A model generated the notes under the pieces. It had not been told where the DNA came from and ran no database searches. It saw only the letters and a list, made by a program, of their open reading frames with translations. From Tanytarsus gracilentus (taxonomy: Eukaryota > Arthropoda > Insecta > Diptera > Chironomidae): DNA of 64,000 nucleotides. This document shows, one piece after another, positions 26,960 through 36,999 of the stretch. A program made the position numbers and the translations under genes. Position 1 is the stretch's first letter; each line of letters opens with the position of its first letter. Where the stretch lies: NCBI GenBank assembly GCA_038502055.1, contig JAXRKN010000045.1, positions 2,688,501-2,752,500 on the forward strand, given 5' to 3'.

Positions 26960-27090
26960 CGTTTATAAAAGCCATCAGTGAGCCAGGTTTCGACAAGGCA
27001 GTAAATCGGGAATTTATTGTGTTGGATGGACTGATGAAATTCCTTCGTTTTGGTTCGAAGGCCTCTCACGTTCTGATAATATATCAACAT
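26960..27090 (-). pseudogene. LINE ORF2 endonuclease N-terminal stub
   Basis: The frame starts MLIYYQNVRGLRTK and runs to LVETWLTDGFYK, the typical opening of the AP-like endonuclease of LINE ORF2 (QNVRGL, then the ET-W-L motif with the metal-binding Glu). It then breaks directly into pre-RT sequence in a different frame near 26955-26965. The rest of the nuclease, with its catalytic His and Asp motifs, is missing, implying a deletion on the order of 1 kb compared with full-length ORF2. The start overlaps the ORF1 end by 77 bp, a normal arrangement in these elements. Confidence 0.7.
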
Positions 27091-27440
27091 TATTGAGCGA
27101 GTCAGTCGAGTGGATTACGTGGAGCTGGGAGTGTTCGTCCTTCTTAAGCAAGAGTTGCCCACTTGCTCCAAACCAGCAAAATTTGAAATTATTAGCGTTT
27201 TTAAAGGCTTGAGTCAGTTCGAACAGGTGTCTTTGTGCGGACGTAAGCTCCTCGTTAACGTGTATTTTACGATTTTGAAAACGTTTCAAGTCTCGATTGA
27301 ACTGTTTTCCAGCAAGAAGAAAGTTTCGACGAATAGATTTAGACTTAAAAGAAATGGTTGGGGAGGGTGGAGAGGTGGAGCGTAAGGATGTTTCTTTTTC
27401 GAAGTTGAGTGAGTTGGTGGCTATGGTTTGGTAAAGAAAG
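27014..27440 (-). pseudogene. LINE ORF1 C-terminal part
   Basis: A continuous minus-strand frame from about 27440 reads through SIRRNFLLAGKQF, LTSAQRHLFELTQAFKNA and FCWFGASGQLLLKKDE to a stop at 27014. The ending, an aromatic-rich segment followed by a basic/acidic stretch about 40 residues before ORF2, resembles the C-terminus of gag-like ORF1 proteins in Jockey/CR1-type elements. Zinc knuckles are not seen. Further upstream (27460-27684) a Pro/Ser-rich minus-strand frame may be the ORF1 N-terminus after a frameshift. Confidence 0.55.
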
Positions 27441-27699
27441 AAGAGTAAGGAGTTTGTTGTTAAGTTGAGATTATGGGTGGGTGAATGGAGGGAGGGAGGG
27501 TTTGGGGAATGGCAATATTCTTGTTGGTTTTCTTTTTTCTTTGTTTAGAATTAGCAAAAGTGGTAAGGTTAGGAAATATAGGAGAGGGGTTTTGTGGTTG
27601 GGAGAAACTCCCAAAAGTTGCGGGGATTATAAGAAAGAAGGGATTAATGAGGGGGAAAGGGTGGCTAAAATAATAAAAATTCAAAGCGAAGGGAAAATG

Positions 27700-30600
27700 T
27701 TAAATCCTTCACCTTTAAATATGGAAAATGAGTTGATTGTTAATGTTTTTTTGTTTGATAAATTTCCCCACAAAAATTTATCAGCTTGTCTGCAAAAAAG
27801 CAACAGAACAAAAAACGAGAAGGTTGCAAAATAAACGAGACGTACCGCTTAATAAAATTCAGTTGCCGACTTCACGGACAACTTTAGCTCATGTGTGGGA
27901 ATTGCCGACGAAATTTGTAGTTTATAACTTCCGATTTGATTGATGCAGGTGTCAACGAAGGTCAATGATGATACAGGTCAAGTTAAAAGTCACTAACTCC
28001 ACTCATGTGGCTGGCGTGAAAATTGAAAAATGCCAATTTGTCGGTGTAATTGAATTAGCTGATGTAAATCCTGACACTAATTGGTTAGCTACTTTACTTA
28101 TGCACCAAAATCACTTAAGTTAATTAATTAATACGATTCTGTTCCTTATTAATTTAAATAAAATAAATAGATAGACGTCAGAAAGAGATAGATAACGAAA
28201 AAAGAGCAGAAATGGAAATTTTATTTCAATATTTTTAACAAAAAATTTAACGACTCTCATTTTTCAAATCCTCTCCAGACCATTAGCATTTCCACATAAA
28301 TAATTTATTCATGTAAGTCATTCACTTAACATGGAAATTCTCATTTCTAATTTCTCGACACATCACCATCACCCCATGTATGCAAATTATTTATCGCTAA
28401 ACAAATATAAAGAAAGCATTTTCCGCCTGTTTAATTTTAAATTGAATTTTTCAGTGTAGACGGCAAAAAAATTGATTGATAATTTTCATCTTGGTGTTTT
28501 AATCGAGTTTTAAAGTGGAAAATGTGCGCGAAGCGTACGCCTCGATTACAATGAATGACAAAACCATGCACCGCATACTTTTCATTTGTTCATATGACGA
28601 TGATAATGACGCCGTCGATGAGGGTTCGGTTCCTTGAGTTTGCGGTTCCTCCTTTATGTGTAAAAGAAAGAAAGAGAAAAGTCTGATGAATTATTTAATG
28701 AAATAAATCAATTGAGATGTTGAGTGGGAATTTTTGCAGTACATGAGATTTGTTTCGGCCCAAATAATCTCGAGTAATTTATTGCCCTTAGCTTATTGTT
28801 AAGGAACTGACCTGGTGAGTGTATTAATTTCTCTTCTACTTTATTTATCTAAAAGTAAAGAGATTAATTAGTTAATTTGTTGATTTGAGCGAAAGCAATT
28901 AATTATTTAAAAAATAACGGTTAATTTTTAAAAATTTCTTCTCCACTCACACATACTCATTATTCTCTATCACGATTCAGCATCAAACGTGAATATCATA
29001 GAAAACATAATGAGAAAAAGGAAATTACAAAAATGATATGTAATAATCGTGAATATAAACCATTAAAACTGCCACTCGGCCTCACATTACTTGCCATCAG
29101 ATTCGCATTTATGACTCCATCAAGCATGAATTATCTGGAATGACTTCTGTATAAAATGTTCATGCTTCTCTTCTCAATAGCATGGACAATATTTGCACGA
29201 GATAGAAATTTAATATTTGACCCCTTGTGTGATTTCATCTAATTCCATACTACCCCAGTTATACGAAAAAAAATATATAATTTTTGTCAAAAAAATGTTA
29301 CGCATCATCAAAAATTATTTATCCTGTGCAGACTGATATGAATATGCTTCTGCTGTCCATTATATTAATTTATTTTTATTCTCTATTGCTATATTGCTCA
29401 TCTCCGTCCACAAAATACAGCACATACACTTGAAGACACATTCACCCTTCGGAGCAATTTTATTCGGATCGCATTTGATTGAATTGCGAGCACTGTGACG
29501 ACTGGTACAAAATAAAGAAAGAGAGGAAAAATAATTTAGCAAATGACCATCATATGGTTTTCTCCTCTCTAAATATCCAATATAACTCTGTAAGAAATTT
29601 AATGAAAGCATCTGAGATTATTTTTAATCTACTAAATTATTGAATTTCATTTTAATCAAATTTAATTTCTTCTTCATTTCACAAATTTTGTCGCGTAAAA
29701 GAGAATTGTATTGAAAAATATGAGATTGAAATTTAAATGACAATAATGCTTTTCTGAATGCGAAGTCAATTGGTTGGAAGAAATTTATGATTTTTTGAGT
29801 TTCATTCATATCGCGGAAATCACGCTACGACGGTGTTTTGTCTTATAAGAAGTTTTGAAATTGAAAAGAAATTTATTTTATTGCAAAAGGGGAATTTTTT
29901 ATTTTGCAAGAAAGTCACTGAGTGAAATTTTTTATATTTTTAGTAAATTGTTAGTTGAAATTCCACAATGAAATTACAAACTACAGAAAGTTTAAATGCA
30001 AGAAATTTTTTAATAATAATTTTTCCCTCGGTGTACACAAACAGAAAAGACCTAGCTTTGGGTTCACAAATTTGATCCCTGTAGGTACAATTTAAATCAA
30101 TACAAAAGCTTCGTTCCCATAAGAATCTCATGTGAGATCCTTTTACAATTTTTTAATTCATTCCTCACGCTTGAAGTACTATTTTTTATAGGGTCGCGTC
30201 TTTTGTAATGACGAAGAAATAAAAAAAAGACATTTCATAAATTCACTTTTTCATTGTGTTTTAAAAATCTTCCCATTTTCACATGTCATAAAAAATTTAG
30301 GAAACTAGCTAGAAAAGCGATGTTATGGGCCATATCTCACCCCAAGTAATATCTTCATTTCCCTTTTTTCATGATTTCTATTAATTGTGAACATCACATG
30401 TGATGTGCGAATGGGATGTTTGAAGATTCTCATAAGTGTCGAAATGGAATTGCGTAATGGACGGTGATGATGAGTGTAGAAGGAAGTTTCAAGTGCTTTT
30501 AAAAAATCTTAAGTGGATTCTTACAAGAAAGAAGAGACTTGAAAATCCACTTTAGTGATTAGATTAATGGCGATGCGATGTGTGAACTTTCATATTTGTC

Positions 30601-32867
30601 GACGATGCTACCCTCGAGAAAAAAGACGTCAAACGTAAGGGACGCTCACGATTATTGCAGCAGTTAACCTAAATTTTTATTGAATGTTACGACAACTTCC
30701 CAGCAATGCACACAGCGGGAATGAAATTTCCAAACTCTCACTCTGTCGGCGGCAAAATCGGGCAATAAATCAAAACAAAATTAAGACGACGAGGGAGAGT
30801 TTCATATGAGTGAGTGTGTGGCCTTGCTCCAAAAAAAAACTCTTCACCACTCGGCTAGAGATTTTGGCATAAAATGCTCTCAAGAACTGTTTTGTACACA
30901 ACAATATTGTGTAAGTAAAAATTGTCGAGAAAGAAGTTTCATTGAAGCACAAAATAATTAGAATCTATTGTTGACACAGATTTGAGATTATCAAATGCCA
31001 TATGAAACAAGTTTACAGTCCTTCTTTCATTGTTCTCGATCTCTTTTTTCTAAATGCTATTTTGAAATACGAAGACACATAGTAAAAATATCCCGCGGAG
31101 TTTTTGTTTCGTTTCGCGCGTCCTTTCACGTATAGATTTCAGCAAAAAATTTACTATAGTGAGATGAGCAAACAATTGTAAAAAGGAATGACATAATGAA
31201 AGGGGAAATTTTGTTGTTCTTATTTAATTCCATTCACTGAGTTAAAAAAAGACGTGAACCAAGTTGTATTTCACATAAGAATTTGATGCATGCGAAAATT
31301 TTTATGTAACCCTTAGCTATATTTTTTGCACATCAACAATTTTCGCAGGTAGATGGTGCAGAAAAATATTTTGTCGACAAAAATTTATTTGAAATTTTAA
31401 AAATGTAAATTTAAAAAAAATTAAAATTAATATCAAATTAAATTTTTAAAGATTTCTATTCACCACAAGTCCACAAAATATTTTTTTTCTATCGTGCACT
31501 CAACCCGTAATAAGATCTCAATATATAACTAGAAAAGCAGCGAACGATTATAAATCACAATGGGAAAGGAATCAAGAGAGCGTAACAAAATAGAAAAATA
31601 CAGCGCGGATCTTTCGCCAAAAAAGTTTGTAATAAATTTTAGATTCAAACTAGAGAAATGTCTCAAACAAAAAAAAAGTTGATCTTCATTGTGAACCTTA
31701 AAAAATATGCAAATCACAATTTTTTTATTTTCCTCGCGTACACGTGAAATTTCACTGAATTGAATGGTAATTTCTTAGGGTGAGAGAATTCTTAGCATGT
31801 CAGATCCATACAGGATAAATACAGGTTGTGAACGCGAGGCAAAAATTATATGTTAATAGCTTGAGAACCGGGCGAAATTCTTTAGGGGATGAGAAAATAA
31901 AAATTTAGATCAACAATAGATGCTGTTGCAGAAGGAAGAATAATGGATGTTGGAGACAATAAGAATAAGAATAACAAAGTACACATAAGACATAGTTCTA
32001 GTTATTGTGTTTATGGTTAGAGGGGTAGAATTGTAACCAAAGTAAATTTACAATTTAGTATGGAAAGCATTTTATGTGACAATGACACATTTTAGTGGCA
32101 CGATAGTTTTGAGAAAGTTTAAATTGTGAGAGAAAGAAAAATCAAAGTCTAAATTGACTTATTGCCTAAAAAATATATTTTTCTAAAAATTACAAAATTT
32201 AAAAGAGGCTCAAAAATATTTTGCGGAGCTTTGAAAAAGTAATTAAAGAAATATTCTGAAAAAAGTTATCAACCCTTTAATCATTCAACAACAACAACAA
32301 CAACAATAGGACTTACAGATATTTTTGGCATTCGTTCTGTTTTCTTTAATCTAATGTCAAGAGACTCGAACTTGCATAAAATATTATGGAAGATTTATTC
32401 TTCTTTTCTCTTCTTATTCATTCATAAATTCATTTCATGCGCAAACAACATAAAGCACACCAGCAACAGTAAGGATTTCTTTGTTTGTACAATCTCGCTC
32501 TCTTCCTATCACTATCCATGAAGTAAAATCTACAACACTAAAGTTAAGCGGTCGTTGAAACAATTCAATTCATCGGGAGATGATGGTGATGATGATGTGG
32601 TTCGGGGTATGGTGCGGTGTGCAAACGCAGGAAGTTCAAACAAATCAGATTTATTGTTTTCCACGCCTTGCCTTCGGTTTCACGTTAATTGAGATTTCTA
32701 TCGAACTATTTTTTTGTATACTTTGCTGTTGTCTTTATTGTTTTCTCTCCATTATAATAAGAAATTATTTTCTCTCTCTCACTCGAGATAAAGCCATAAA
32801 TTTTCACAACTTACAATTGACGCTGCGCGGGGGGAGGAAAAAGAGAGTGAAGGTGGAGAAAATTCAA
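27700..32867. other. noncoding DNA with one exon-like island
   Basis: This is AT-rich sequence without recognised genes. The only coding-like signal is the Cys-containing candidate exon at 29428-29501 (minus), listed separately. A short CAA run lies at about 32286-32306. Confidence 0.5.
29428..29501 (-). CDS. orphan exon candidate, Cys-rich
   Basis: On the minus strand a good acceptor (pyrimidine-rich, ending TTTTGTACCAG) precedes 74 nt that end at a GTATGT donor. With phase 1 at both ends it encodes RHSARNSIKCDPNKIAPK then GECVFKC. The closing C-x3-C is reminiscent of a cysteine pair in some insect odorant-binding proteins, but that is only a resemblance. No partner exon with matching phase was found nearby, and there is no recognisable family signature. 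Treat it as a hint of a gene or pseudogene on the minus strand around 28.5-30.5 kb. Confidence 0.2.
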
Positions 32868-32873
32868 TTTATT
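32868..32873 (-). other. polyadenylation signal of downstream CLIP protease
   Basis: AATAAA on the minus strand begins one nucleotide after the TAG stop (32875-32877). If used, the 3' UTR would be only about 20-30 nt. Confidence 0.45.
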
Positions 32874-32874
32874 T

Positions 32875-34720
32875 CTAGGAAAATTTTATTGTTTCTTCAT
32901 CGTCACCACGAGATGAGATGGTGTGCTCAATCCATGGTAAATAATTTGTGACATTGACATAAACGGCTGGATAACCTTCAGTCCCACATTTCTTTTGTCC
33001 GAAGCTCACGACGCCTGTTAACACCCACTGAATTTTCTTGTTATCGAAGAACATGAGTGGACTGTGGTTGAGAGAGTGCATTAATGAGATGAGTTACATT
33101 TAATAACCGCACGGAGGAAATTAAAAATGGCCAAATTTAAATTTTTAGAGACTATTTTCAAATTTTTAAAATCGCTGAATTTTAATTTTCTCAATATTTT
33201 AATTTTTCCGTCCGGTTTTTGAACTTATTGATTTTACCTTCCGGAGTCGCCTGCGAGAAAAATGAGTAAAGTTACTACTTGTGTTCCATTAACCCCCATT
33301 TATGAGAATTACTCACCAGAACAGCTATCCTTAGCCTTCGCACCACCCGCACAGATCTGTGATGGACTCAGTTTGATATTACTCTGAGCATATTTTTTTG
33401 TGCAGTTGACCTTGTCAACATATGGTAACGAGACTTTTAACTTTATTGGACTCTGTACAAGTTTAGCGCCATATTTTGCTTTGACTGAGAAATGTGATGA
33501 GAAAAATTTAATATTGATGCGCACTTTTTATGATTACACATACAAATATCCGTCTTTCCCCATCCGCACACGACGTGTCTGTTGCCTGGAACATATCCTT
33601 TGTTGTATTCCTTCGTCGGCAAGCAGATGGGTCTTATGAAATCGTTGTATCTAACGCTCTCTTTGAGTCGCAATAAAGCTATATCGTGATGCTTTGATGG
33701 ATTTTTCGGGTCATATTGTGGATGTGGAATGATTTCAGAAATCAAATAATCAACCGGTGTTGGTGCACAATCGAGTTGACCATTCTCAATTTGAACGCAG
33801 TCTTTTTCAGTTGTAAGGTCATACTCGCCTAGTCGCGCATATTTGAGAACTACCGCTTTCTCGAGAACTTCACCTTTAACACAATGACCTAAAAAATATT
33901 TTCGGCTAATTAGTAACGGGAATTTTTAGAATGCAAATGTGACAAAATTTACCAGCAGTCAAAATATATTTCTTATGAAAAAGCACACCTCCGCACGCGT
34001 TAAGTGTCACATTTGTTGCTTTCGATTCATAAAGCAAAACGGCAGCCCAAGGAAACTCATGTAAATTTTAAATGTAAATATTGAAAAACTCTTCTAAGAA
34101 GGTCTTAAAAGATAAAAATACTTATCGATTTCGCAAAGCTCGCCGCCAATTATTCTATCCTCCAACTGCTCTCCGCATCTATATTCGGCTACATCTTCTT
34201 CTCCAAAACGATTATCAATACTTACTGACTCATTCGACGCTCTCACTCTTAAATTCTCTGGGTCAACGTGTAGATCAGGTTTTCTAAAATAAACATTGTC
34301 AGTAATCTCGTTTGGTCGCGTGTGGAATTTGACTGCAAAATTTTACAATTTGGGGTAGTCCAAAAAAGATTTTTAAAATTTTTCTGCAAGTTTAATTAAT
34401 AAATTAAATAAAAAATAAATTTACACATAAGAATTTCCTGGTTTGGGGCAGCACACTAAAGTCTTCCATGAATCACGGTCAAAGCCGCAATCCAAGTTAA
34501 GAATAAACGATAATCGTTCCACACCTAGGTCAGTGACATTAAATAGCTCTTCGTACTCAAGACAATCGCGACGTGCTAAACAAACTCCTAGAGAACTGTT
34601 TTGATTCGGAATGTTGCAATCGTCACCAATTTTAAGATTTTTAACATCACGAAAATGGCACAAATTAAAATTTATTGCAACTAAAAATAAACCAAGAACA
34701 AATTTATTCACAACTTTCAT
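32875..34720 (-). CDS. CLIP-domain serine protease, downstream paralogue
   Basis: A secreted trypsin-like zymogen in seven exons: 34425-34720, 34122-34283, 33953-34055, 33544-33888, 33317-33484, 33238-33250 (13 nt) and 32875-33061. A hydrophobic signal peptide (residues 1 to about 21) is followed by a CLIP domain with six Cys (35, 47, 53, 78, 90, 91), a linker, linker Cys 135, and the activation site at Arg142|IIGGE. Catalytic residues lie in TAGHC, HDIALL and GDSGSP. An Asp six residues before the serine predicts Arg/Lys specificity. The layout fits the CLIPB type, which acts in melanisation or Toll cascades; the exact role is unknown. All junctions keep frame with GT-AG except intron 34056-34121, where canonical splicing is one nucleotide short (IIGGELCEID to FPWAA). 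That may be an assembly indel, unusual splicing, or a lesion. It lies 370 bp downstream of its paralogue, same strand. Confidence 0.85.
33238..33250 (-). CDS. 13-nt microexon carrying the catalytic serine
   Basis: The exon is GCGACTCCGGAAG on the minus strand, preceded by TTTTTCTCGCAG and followed by GTAAAATC. It completes a Gly codon begun by the previous exon (phase 1), encodes Asp-Ser-Gly, and gives two bases of the next Ser codon (phase 2), producing GDSGSP when joined to 32875-33061. Without it the protease lacks its nucleophile and the frame shifts. The perfect fit of phase and motif makes it very likely real. Confidence 0.88.
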
Positions 34721-35085
34721 TTTCAGTACTATTGGATTTTTTTATAAGCCATGAACTTGACCATTCGAAACGCCGCGAGCAACTGATTAAAAGAGAATCA
34801 AAGAAAAAAATCTCGAGACTTTAAAACTCGCTTTTTTGTTCCGCTCATTTTCTGTAATTCTCACGTATAAAATTGATTATTGGTGAGAAGAATTCTCTCG
34901 GGGTTTTTTTAGATGAAATAATAATTTTAGAAAATGTTATTGTTTACTTTAAGATTTTATTAAATTTTAAAAATATTCATCTGAGAGTAAATTACATTTC
35001 TAGAAAAGTTTCTTAAGTTATCAACCCTTGATTAAAATAATTCTAAATATTTTAAGTCTTATAAATTTCATTTTACTTAATCACT

Positions 35086-35091
35086 TTTATT
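35086..35091 (-). other. polyadenylation signal overlapping a stop codon
   Basis: AATAAA on the minus strand overlaps the last two bases of the TAA stop (35090-35092) of the upstream CLIP protease. A second AATAAA lies at 34956-34961. Which one is used cannot be told from sequence. Confidence 0.35.
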
Positions 35092-36971
35092 ATCTTCTCA
35101 TGTGATTTTCAATCCAATCGATGTATTTGTCAACCCTCGTGTAAATAGCCGGCCATCCTTGAAGACCGCAAAGGTATCCGAATGAAACAATTCCTTCGAC
35201 CACCCAATTGTTTTGAAATCGAACCAAGCCATTTCCAGAGTCCCTAAAATTTTATGAATAAATTAAAATGTTCTAAAACTCTTATCAGTCGATGCTCCAC
35301 GATTTGAGTGTCAAAAGTCAATGCAACTTACCCTAAAAAAGATTAAAAAATTGATTAGAATTTTAAATTTTTTTTTGCTGAATCACTCACCATCACATGC
35401 GTCCCTTGAAAATTCTACATAAAAATAAAAATTAATTTTATTATTTTACTTCATTAATTACTCACCTCCTCCCGCACAAAGCTGATCATTGTGTATTTCC
35501 ACGTTTTTTGTTGCAAACTTTTTTGTGCATTCATTTTGATTGTAAATTGGAATTCGTAATTTTTGCTTCACGGGACTTGTACGTGATTGAAGTGTTCGAC
35601 CAAATCCTGCAACGTAAACTGAATCACCGGCCTTTAATGGATTTGAGTTGGAGGCCGGAAGACACACTGGTCGGATGGTGTCTGAAAAAAGTTTCATTGA
35701 ATTTTTGGTCGATGATTGAGGTAAAAATTTACTTGAAAATTTGACAGCTCTTTTCAGTCGAACGAGTCCAATATCATTTCTTCTATTTATAGCACGATGA
35801 TTGAATTTTTCATGCGGTATAATCTCGTCAATTTCATTAAATCTGTAGGGATTTCCACAACGCCTTCCTCTTACATCACACGAATCACTTTGTCTTAAGT
35901 CATAATCGCCGAGTCGAATATTTTCTCTGTAAGAAATAATTTTCGAGTTAGGGTAAATTATTTCCTTGTAATAAATCACTTACAGTGGTCCTACTCGTAA
36001 GGTAATGTCACCTGTTGAAATAATGCTAAAAATGGAGTCACAAAACTTGATTTTGTTTACTCACCCTGCAAACAATGTGATGCCGACAAAACATACTTTT
36101 TGCTTATTAAACTTCCACCACAATTTATCGAAATTTCACCGGAAGCTAAAATATTGAAAAATTATTTTTTTGTGAGTTTTCAAAGTTTTTTCGTACCCGT
36201 TCTGTACTCTAAAAGAGCTGTCCAAGGAAATTCTTCTCTACTCGTGTCCTAAAAGAAATTTTCAACCCATAACGGTGTATTAATTTTAAATTTCACTCTA
36301 TGTGAAATTAATGCATGTCAAACAGTATTTGTGTGAAATTATCACGTGAATCATGAAATATGAGAAGCAGATATGACTTTTTTGCAAGGATAAAAATAGA
36401 GATAGAAAAACTGTCCACATTGCTTTCACATCTTAATAATAAATTTTTACTCACTTGCCCCGAATAAATTCGATTTTCGATTGTTTCACGACCACATTCA
36501 GATCTGCTCGGTAGGAGATTAAACCATGCTTTTGTTGAATCAATTGAATCTTCTAAATTGCTCCCTTTCTCCTTCTTAATCGCTTTGGAATCCTCGAAAA
36601 CTGCTGATAATGCTGGCAAATGTGTCGCATTCATATCGGAGTCGAGAATTAACGAGTCATCATTTCTTGCACAACAAACATGTGGCACTTTGGTATCTGT
36701 CTCAGCAACACATTGAGAGAGCTGAAGAAAACTAACGGTCTTCTGTGTCAGCGAATTTGACTGAAGGATATTGAGCAGGTATCCGCAGTTGTAAATTGAA
36801 ATACATCGCCCCATTTTACGACCCGGCGTTCGACAAAAACCTTCGATAAAAATTTCACAATTTTCTTTGAGTTTTTAAGAAAAAAAAAACACGTGACTCA
36901 CTTTGAGGCAAACTTGGACTAATAATGAACGTTAGAATTAGCAGCAACGACAACAACTTTGTTTGTGACAT
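35090..36971 (-). CDS. CLIP-domain serine protease, upstream paralogue
   Basis: A secreted zymogen of 401 residues in ten exons: 36902-36971, 36455-36840, 36197-36248, 36065-36145, 35984-36011 (28 nt), 35733-35926, 35466-35681, 35391-35414 (24 nt), 35332 (1 nt) and 35090-35243. Signal peptide 1 to about 23; CLIP Cys 26, 36, 42, 67, 79, 80; activation at Arg147|IYSGQ; catalytic His193 (SASHC), Asp257 (NDIGL) and Ser353 (GDSGNG). Asp347 at the base of the specificity pocket predicts trypsin-like cleavage. GNG replaces the usual GGP after the serine. Exon lengths sum to 1206 nt, a multiple of three, only when the 1-nt exon is counted. A 51-bp intron (35682-35732) is stop-free in frame. Family members act in haemolymph cascades; its own target is unknown. 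Confidence 0.88.
35332..35332 (-). CDS. predicted single-nucleotide exon (G)
   Basis: On the minus strand the previous exon ends TGTGATG|GTGAGT (35391). A 58-bp intron follows, with a CTAAT branch-like motif at 35354-35358 and a pyrimidine run ending TTTTTTAG. Then comes one G, a GTAAGT donor, an 88-bp intron ending ATTTTAG, and the last exon GGACTCTGGAAATGG. Direct joining of the flanking exons shifts the frame and destroys the catalytic GDSG; inserting this G restores Asp-Gly-Asp-Ser-Gly. The Gly351 codon GGG then takes one base from each of three exons. Alternatives are a non-GT-AG junction or a 1-bp assembly error. Confidence 0.68.
35682..35732 (-). other. 51-bp in-frame, stop-free intron
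   Basis: The intron starts GTAAAT, ends CTTTTTTCAG, and joins VKFS to N-TIRPVCLP, matching the family pattern. It is 17 codons long without a stop, so retention would insert 17 residues before the conserved TIRPVCLP without breaking the frame. Naive ORF calling reads through it. Confidence 0.8.
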
Positions 36972-36993
36972 TTCGCAGTGAAGATACGACAAA

Positions 36994-36999
36994 GACTGA
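36994..36999 (-). promoter_or_regulatory. possible initiator of upstream CLIP protease
   Basis: TCAGTC on the minus strand matches the arthropod initiator consensus 23 bp upstream of the ATG, with a T/A-rich segment about 20-30 bp further upstream. The preceding TTGTTTTCAG also resembles a splice acceptor, so a 5' UTR intron is an alternative. Confidence 0.3.

Larger units (their letters stand above)
25168..27690 (-). mobile_element. broken non-LTR retrotransposon (Jockey/CR1-like LINE)
   Basis: Read on the minus strand, the order is the end of ORF1 (down to 27014), the start of ORF2 with an endonuclease N-terminus (from 27090), the reverse transcriptase (about 26956 to 25556), a frameshifted C-terminus, a 3' UTR, and an AAAT-repeat tail at 25168-25204 (seen as TTTA on the plus strand). 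The endonuclease-to-RT region is deleted and frames are broken, so it cannot encode its own machinery. The 5' limit is uncertain: a Pro/Ser-rich frame consistent with the ORF1 N-terminus reaches about 27690. No target duplication was identified. The clade call is by motif style only. Confidence 0.8.

Noticed and set aside
32286..32306. CAA trinucleotide run
   Set aside because: A short simple repeat with no coding frame around it.
32580..32951. 123-codon plus-strand frame
   Set aside because: It overlaps the last protease exon and its 3' flank on the opposite strand, with no motif or conservation cue.
34056..34121. A second hidden 1- or 4-nt microexon in the downstream protease
   Set aside because: It would split a 66-bp intron into pieces of about 28-34 bp, below the shortest introns seen here (51 bp), so splicing is implausible.
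34900..34909. GGGGTTTTTT as an NF-kappaB/Relish site upstream of the downstream protease
   Set aside because: The match is degenerate and within a T-run; such words are common and a single site is not evidence.
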